64,000 nucleotides of DNA. Source: DATARH01 sp035648415. Lineage in GTDB: Bacteria; Pseudomonadota; Alphaproteobacteria; ATCC43930; CGMCC-115725. The stretch spans positions 8,822-72,821 of the forward strand of contig DASRLO010000004.1 in the NCBI GenBank assembly GCA_035648415.1, in the 5' to 3' direction. The notes under the pieces are model-generated. The model had not been told where the DNA came from. It did no database searches and saw only the letters and a list, made by a program, of their open reading frames with translations. The position numbers and the translations under genes were made by a program. Positions 59,739 to 64,000 of this stretch are shown here, piece by piece. Numbering within the stretch: the first letter of the stretch is position 1; each line of letters opens with the position of its first letter.

Positions 59739-60977
59739 CTAAATCAGCATCCCGACGATCGCGCCCGACATGCAGCCGGCCATCGTGCCGGAGAGGATCG
59801 AGCGCAGGCCGAGCGCCACGATCTCGGGGCGGCGCTCGGGCACCATCGCGCCCATCCCGCCGATCAGGATGCCGAGGCTGCCGAAATTGGCGAAGCCGCA
59901 CATCGCGTACATCATGATGAGGCGCGAATGGTCGCCGAGCTCGCCGGCGGGGGCCTTCGCCAGGTCGATATAGGCGACGAATTCGTTGAGCACGGTCTTG
60001 GTGCCGAGGAGCTGCGCCGCGGTCGCGACCTCGCTCGCCGGAATGCCGATCAGCCACACCACCGGACGGAAGGCGAAGCCGAACAGCCGCTGCAAGGTGA
60101 TCGGCTCGCCGGCAAGGTCGGGCAAGAGGCCAAAAATCGAATTCAGCAGGCTGACCAGCGCCACCAAGACCACCAGCATCGCGATTATATTCGCCAGGAA
60201 GACGATGCCGTCGCGGGTGCCCTTGGCGACCGCGTCCATCGTGCTGACGGGCGGGTCGTGGATGACGAGCTCGACGGGCGCCGACGGGTCGGGGCGGAAC
60301 GGCACCATCAGCGCCGCCAGCGCCAGCGCCGCCGGCGTGCTGATCACCGCGGCGACGAGGATATTGCCGAGCGCGTCCGGGATCACCGGGCCGAGGATCG
60401 CGGCGTAGAGCACCATCACCGTGCCGGCGATCCCGGCCATCCCGCAGCTCATCAGCGCGAACAGCTCGCCGCGCGCGAGCCGCAGCAGGTACGGCCGGAT
60501 CAGCAGCGGCGCCTCGATATGGCCGACAAAGATATGCACCGCCGCGCCCAATCCCAGCGGCCCGCCGATGCCAATCGAGCGGCGCAGCACCCAGGCGAAG
60601 CCCCGCACGATCCGCTGCAGCACGCCCCAATAGAACAGCAGCGTCGCCAGCGCGCTGATCACCAGCACCAGCGGCAGGGCGCGGAACGCGAAGATGAAGG
60701 CGGCGCCGGGATGCGTCTCGGCAAAGGGCAGCGGCCCGCCCCCAAGATAGCCGAAAACGAGCCCGGTGCCGGCATCGGTCGCCTTTTGCAGCGCCTGGAC
60801 TCCGTCGTTGAGCAGCAGGAACAGCTTCGCGGCGGGCGGGAACTTGAGCAGCACCACCGCCAGCACGAATTGCAGCAGCACGCCGGCGACGACGACCCGC
60901 AGCGGCACGCGAAACCGGTCCTCGCTGATCGCCCAGGCAAGCAACAGCAATGCCGCGATCCCCAACACTCCCCGCAT
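59739..60977 (-). CDS. Concentrative nucleoside transporter (CNT family)
   Basis: 412 residues from ATG 60977. Many membrane helices with the CNT signatures GAAFIFAFRALPLVLVISAL, IEAPLLIRPYL, LFALMSCGMAGIAGTVMVLYA and MMYAMCGFANFGSLGILIGGMGAMVPERR. Ion-driven nucleoside uptake across the inner membrane. Confidence 0.94.
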   Translation of the reverse strand: MRGVLGIAALLLLAWAISEDRFRVPLRVVVAGVLLQFVLAVVLLKFPPAAKLFLLLNDGVQALQKATDAGTGLVFGYLGGGPLPFAETHPGAAFIFAFRALPLVLVISALATLLFYWGVLQRIVRGFAWVLRRSIGIGGPLGLGAAVHIFVGHIEAPLLIRPYLLRLARGELFALMSCGMAGIAGTVMVLYAAILGPVIPDALGNILVAAVISTPAALALAALMVPFRPDPSAPVELVIHDPPVSTMDAVAKGTRDGIVFLANIIAMLVVLVALVSLLNSIFGLLPDLAGEPITLQRLFGFAFRPVVWLIGIPASEVATAAQLLGTKTVLNEFVAYIDLAKAPAGELGDHSRLIMMYAMCGFANFGSLGILIGGMGAMVPERRPEIVALGLRSILSGTMAGCMSGAIVGMLI

Positions 60978-60991
60978 CGGCCCCCCCCGAT

Positions 60992-61069
60992 CGAGATTGC
61001 CGCGGCGCCTCGCGGCGCCTCGCAATGACAGGACTTTCATGTCATTGCGAGCGCAGCGAAGCAATCTCG
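60992..61069. repeat. Palindromic intergenic repeat
   Basis: CGAGATTGCCGCGGCGCC at 60992 and CGCAATGACA (61021-61030) mirror TGTCATTGCGAGCG...GCAATCTCG ending 61069. A very widespread bacterial REP type. Confidence 0.88.
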
Positions 61070-61106
61070 TGCCAGACTGCTCGTCAAAGGGCGCGGAGGA
61101 GCGGTT

Positions 61107-61959
61107 ATGAGCAGCGGCCTAGCCGGGATCGACCACATCATTGTCGGCGTGCGCGACCTCGAGGCGGCGCGCGCGAACTGGGCGCGGCTCGGTTTTACCC
61201 TGACGCCGCGCGGCCGGCATATCGGCCAGGGCACCGCCAATTACCTGCATCATGTTCGAGCGCGACTACCTGGAGCTCTTGGGTTTTGTCGAGCGCGACG
61301 AATACGGCCACCGGCTCGAAGCGTTCCTCGCCGAGCGCGAGGGACCGATGTCGGTGGCTTTCGCCCCTGAACGTGACACCGCATCGACACGAGCGGCGCT
61401 TGCCGCGGTCGGGCTGCATCCGAGCGAGCCGCGCGCGCTCGGCCGCGCCCTCGAATTGCCGGAAGGCGACGCCATGCCGCGCTTTAGCCTGTTGAACCTG
61501 CCGCCGGAGGAAACGCCGGGCCTCGACTGCTTCGTCTGCGGCCACCTGACCCCGGAACTGGTGCGCCGGTCGGAATGGCTCGCGCATGCGAACGGGGTCA
61601 CCGGGATCAAGGCGGTGCATCTTTTGGCCGACGATCCCGCCGCGCTCGCGCCGGCCTACCGGCAACTTTTCGGAGAGGGTCGAGTAAGGATCAACATCGA
61701 CAGTATGGCGGTAGATACCGAACGCAACGTCTTGTCATTCACGACGCCAGACGCGTTCCGCAACTCCTATCCCGTGCTCAAGCTTGGATCATTTTCGATG
61801 CCCGTCATTGCAGCGCTTGAACTCTCGGTTACCAGCCGCGAGCAGAGCGTCACGTATTTCCAGCAAGCTCAGATCGGCTTTATCGAATTGTTCGACGGAC
61901 GCCTCGCCGTGCCTGCCGGCGAAGCCAACGGCACGACAGCGTTGTTTGCTATGGGCTGA
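61107..61959 (+). pseudogene. Glyoxalase-like protein, frameshifted
   Basis: Codons from ATG 61107 give GIDHIIVGVRDLEAARANWA and end of the first strand at GTANY (61244). One extra C at 61244-61245 shifts the frame; removing it continues CIMFERDYLELLGF and on to 61959, the normal glyoxalase_3-type path. The remaining long frame (from ATG 61252) lacks the first 45 residues. The last part (after about 61690) is less GC-rich. Real mutation or sequencing error. Confidence 0.8.
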
Positions 61960-62314
61960 TTATTTCCAGGCCGATCGCGTAGGCGATTTGACGTCGAATT
62001 GCGTCCAATTGATCAGCAAGAATCCGCGAGGGGGTTGCCTGCAGGCGAGCCACCGAGGTCGTTGTCACACAATACGACAATGCAAAGCAGCGATTGGAGC
62101 ATCCGTTCTCGGGTGTCGGATCGATCGCGAGCGCTAACCGCTCAGGCGCCGCCCGCATTTCCCCGCTCAGGGGAACGAGGATCACGTTTGAGTAATCCGG
62201 AGGGAAAAGCCGCTCGTCTTCAACGACAATTGCCGGGCGAAGCTTGTTCGGCTCCTTTGGCAGCGCATCGCGCCAATCAGCCAACACGATTTGTCCTGCA
62301 CGCAACGTCGACAC
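61949..62314 (-). CDS. MazF/PemK-type ribonuclease toxin
   Basis: 121 residues from GTG 62314. RAGQIVLADWRDALPKEPNKLRPAIVVED, then NVILVPLSGEM and SNRCFALSYCVTT follow the MazF barrel. Cuts mRNA when not bound by its antitoxin. Its start overlaps the antitoxin stop (TAGTG). Convergent with the glyoxalase-like gene, overlapping by 11 bases. Confidence 0.85.
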   Translation of the reverse strand: MSTLRAGQIVLADWRDALPKEPNKLRPAIVVEDERLFPPDYSNVILVPLSGEMRAAPERLALAIDPTPENGCSNRCFALSYCVTTTSVARLQATPSRILADQLDAIRRQIAYAIGLEIISP

Positions 62315-62556
62315 TATGGCAACTCGGCCCTTGGCGTGCCCCAGAACTCGAAGAACTCCTGAGCCTCGGGATTCTTTGCAATGTATTCGGCAACAGCTTG
62401 CATCTGTTGCCGGGTGCGCCGACGGCGCGCTTCCTTGGCGGCTTCGGTGGCGATCTCGCGCAGCAGAGCGGAAAGGCCGATATTGCGATCGCGCGCCTCG
62501 CTTTCGAGAAGCTCGCGGGTGGCGTCGTCGAGCCTGACGGAAATCGGTGAGGACAT
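62314..62556 (-). CDS. Ribbon-helix-helix antitoxin
   Basis: 80 residues: ISVRLDDATRELLESEARDRNIGLSALLREIA is a CopG-type ribbon-helix-helix; the C-terminus RRTRQQMQAVAEYIAKNPEAQEFFEFWG is the toxin-binding part. Represses its own operon in related systems. Coupled to the MazF-type gene. Confidence 0.88.
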   Translation of the reverse strand: MSSPISVRLDDATRELLESEARDRNIGLSALLREIATEAAKEARRRRTRQQMQAVAEYIAKNPEAQEFFEFWGTPRAELP

Positions 62557-62757
62557 CGCTTACCTTACCGTAGTGCATTGGGCACTACATAAGCGTAGGC
62601 GATAGCTGAAGCAAGCCACCCGACGCGAGGCGCAACAGTTCGGAAGCTGGAGAATAGGGAGAATCAGCACGGTGCGTCGCATAGAAATGCAGGTTGGCCG
62701 CGCGCCTCAGTCGTCCAGGCGAACGGCACGACGCTGCTTCTCACCCTGACCGGCGCT

Positions 62758-63861
62758 TCAGAGATTGAACCGGAAATGCATGATGTCACCGTCGGCGACG
62801 ATGTACTCGGCGCCTTCGAGCCGCATCTTGCCGGCGTCCTTGGCGCCCTGCTCGCCGCCGCAGGCGACGAATTCGGGGTAGGAAATCGTCTCGGCGCGGA
62901 TGAAGCCTTTCTCGAAATCGGTGTGGATGATTCCGGCGGCCTGCGGCGCCTTCGAACCGTGCGGCACGGTCCAGGCGCGCGCCTCCTTGGGACCGACGGT
63001 AAGAAAGGTCACGAGGTCGAGCAGCTTGTAGCCGGCGCGAATAACGCGCACGAGGCCCGGCTCGTCGAGGCCGAGCGTCGCAAGGTACTCTTGCCGCTCG
63101 GCATCGTCGGTGAGCTGCATCAGCTCGGCTTCGATCGCCGCCGAGATGACGACGGAACCGGCGCCTTGCGCCACCGCATAGCCGGCGACCCGGCGGCTCG
63201 CCTCGTTGCCGATCGCGGCGTCGGCCTCGCCCACATTGGCGATGTAGAGCACCGGCTTGGCGCTCAGCAATTGCAGCAGCCGCAACTCCGGTTGCGGGAT
63301 GCCCCCCGAGAAAGCCGTCGCGCGCGCCGGCTTGCCGTCGCGCAAGCCCGCGAGCAACGGTGCGGCGATGTCGAGCAGCGCCTTCGCCTCCTTGTCGCCG
63401 CCGCGGGCGCGCTTCTCGGCGGCGGCGACGCGGCGCTCGAGGCTGTCGAGGTCGGCGAGCATCAGCTCGGTCTCGACCACCTCGGCATCGCGCACCGGAT
63501 CGACCGAGCCCTCGACATGGACGACATTGTCGTCGGCGAAGCAGCGCAGCACATGCGCGATCGCGTCGACCTCGCGGATATGCCCGAGAAACTGGTTGCC
63601 CAGCCCCTGGCCCTGCGAGGCGCCGCGCACCAGCCCGGCGATATCGACGAATTCCAATTGGGTGGAGACGATCTTCGCCGATTTGCCGAGCCGGGCGCAG
63701 ACTTCTAGCCGCTCGTCGGGCACCGCGACGCGGCCGACATTGCGCTCGATCGTGCAGAACGGATAGTTCGCCGCCTCGGCCGCCTGGGTCGCGGTCAGCG
63801 CGTTGAACAGGGTCGATTTGCCGACATTCGGCAAGCCGACGATGCCGCAGGAAAAGCCCAT
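62758..63861 (-). CDS. ychF: Ribosome-binding ATPase YchF
   Basis: 367 residues. P-loop LPNVGKSTLFNALT, YPFCTIERNVG, DIAGLVRGASQGQGLGNQFL and the C-terminal TGS-like end EFVACGGEQGAKDAGKMRLEGAEYIVADGDIMHFRFN. Obg-family ATPase that binds the ribosome and responds to redox stress. Confidence 0.97.
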   Translation of the reverse strand: MGFSCGIVGLPNVGKSTLFNALTATQAAEAANYPFCTIERNVGRVAVPDERLEVCARLGKSAKIVSTQLEFVDIAGLVRGASQGQGLGNQFLGHIREVDAIAHVLRCFADDNVVHVEGSVDPVRDAEVVETELMLADLDSLERRVAAAEKRARGGDKEAKALLDIAAPLLAGLRDGKPARATAFSGGIPQPELRLLQLLSAKPVLYIANVGEADAAIGNEASRRVAGYAVAQGAGSVVISAAIEAELMQLTDDAERQEYLATLGLDEPGLVRVIRAGYKLLDLVTFLTVGPKEARAWTVPHGSKAPQAAGIIHTDFEKGFIRAETISYPEFVACGGEQGAKDAGKMRLEGAEYIVADGDIMHFRFNL

Positions 63862-63885
63862 CTAGGTGTCGAAGCTATGAAGGTT

Positions 63886-64000
63886 GTTCATCCGGGTCGG
63901 TGGTATGAGGCTGGGGTTGCGAGACCAGCCAACCCAATGCCGGAGCCCCGGATGAACATGCACAAGAATGCGCGGCTGACGCCGCAAGGTCGACTCCTGA
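63886..64000 (+). mobile_element. IS481-family insertion sequence, left end (cut by window)
   Basis: GTTCATCCGGG (63886-63896) is the probable terminal end; a mirror copy overlaps the start codon. From ATG 63952 the frame reads MNMHKNARLTPQGRLL, the usual start of IS481 transposases, and continues past the window edge. Confidence 0.8.

Noticed and set aside
59685..61028. 447-codon plus-strand frame opposite the nucleoside transporter
   Set aside because: Antisense shadow rich in His/Gln/Arg; the minus strand is a clear CNT transporter.

Overview
The window looks like chromosome of a high-GC alphaproteobacterium, probably a soil or plant-associated member of the Hyphomicrobiales or Rhodospirillales. 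This rests on the PAS_5-type protein, the DUF1150-hsp20 pair, the fused-type petABC operon order, the many GC-rich palindromic repeats typical of this class, and codon use strongly biased to G/C at third positions. No rRNA, tRNA or CRISPR array was seen.

Layout. 1-10.5 kb: exported peptidoglycan-binding protein, TPP-riboswitch-controlled thiO-thiS with thiG nearby, a PAS protein, penicillin-binding protein 1A, DUF1499 and a luciferase-like monooxygenase. 10.5-31 kb: a catabolic region with two acyl-CoA dehydrogenases, an NDP-forming acyl-CoA synthetase, an enoyl-CoA hydratase, a two-subunit CoA transferase, a zinc alcohol dehydrogenase, a class III aminotransferase, SMP-30/NHL/LVIVD beta-propeller proteins and five small cupins; several gene borders carry palindromic repeats. 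A GxxExxY (PDDEXK-type) gene bracketed by inverted repeats sits between the two CoA-transferase subunit genes.

30.5-44 kb is the accessory core. A two-gene module (cytoplasmic-type protein with a C-terminal glucosaminidase/lysozyme-like domain, then a small exported protein) is present twice as a tandem duplication. The second copy is split by a 9,981-bp IS1595-type transposon (A, 32889-42869). Element A carries a SIR2-domain gene that is itself split by a 6,313-bp IS1595 transposon (B, 34992-41304) carrying an MmeI-like restriction-modification enzyme and an intact transposase. Directly behind that enzyme's stop codon lies a third element (C, 38270-40066) with an XRE regulator and a Panacea toxin-antitoxin-like pair. 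All three have terminal inverted repeats and 8-bp target duplications, and removing A or B on paper restores an uninterrupted reading frame. This nest of three defence-cargo transposons is the most striking feature of the window.

44-54 kb is core again: DUF1150, hsp20 with a heat-shock-type promoter and a possible RNA thermometer, a Tim44-like protein, hemF, trmL, petABC, mtnP-mtnA and a MetE-like protein. 54-64 kb mixes core genes (zinc alcohol dehydrogenase, thioesterase, nucleoside transporter, ychF) with small mobile or decaying pieces: a TetR-glyoxalase cassette inside 34-bp perfect inverted repeats, VapBC and MazEF-type toxin-antitoxin pairs, a GlcG-like gene with an internal deletion, a frameshifted glyoxalase-like gene and the first codons of an IS481 transposase at the window edge.
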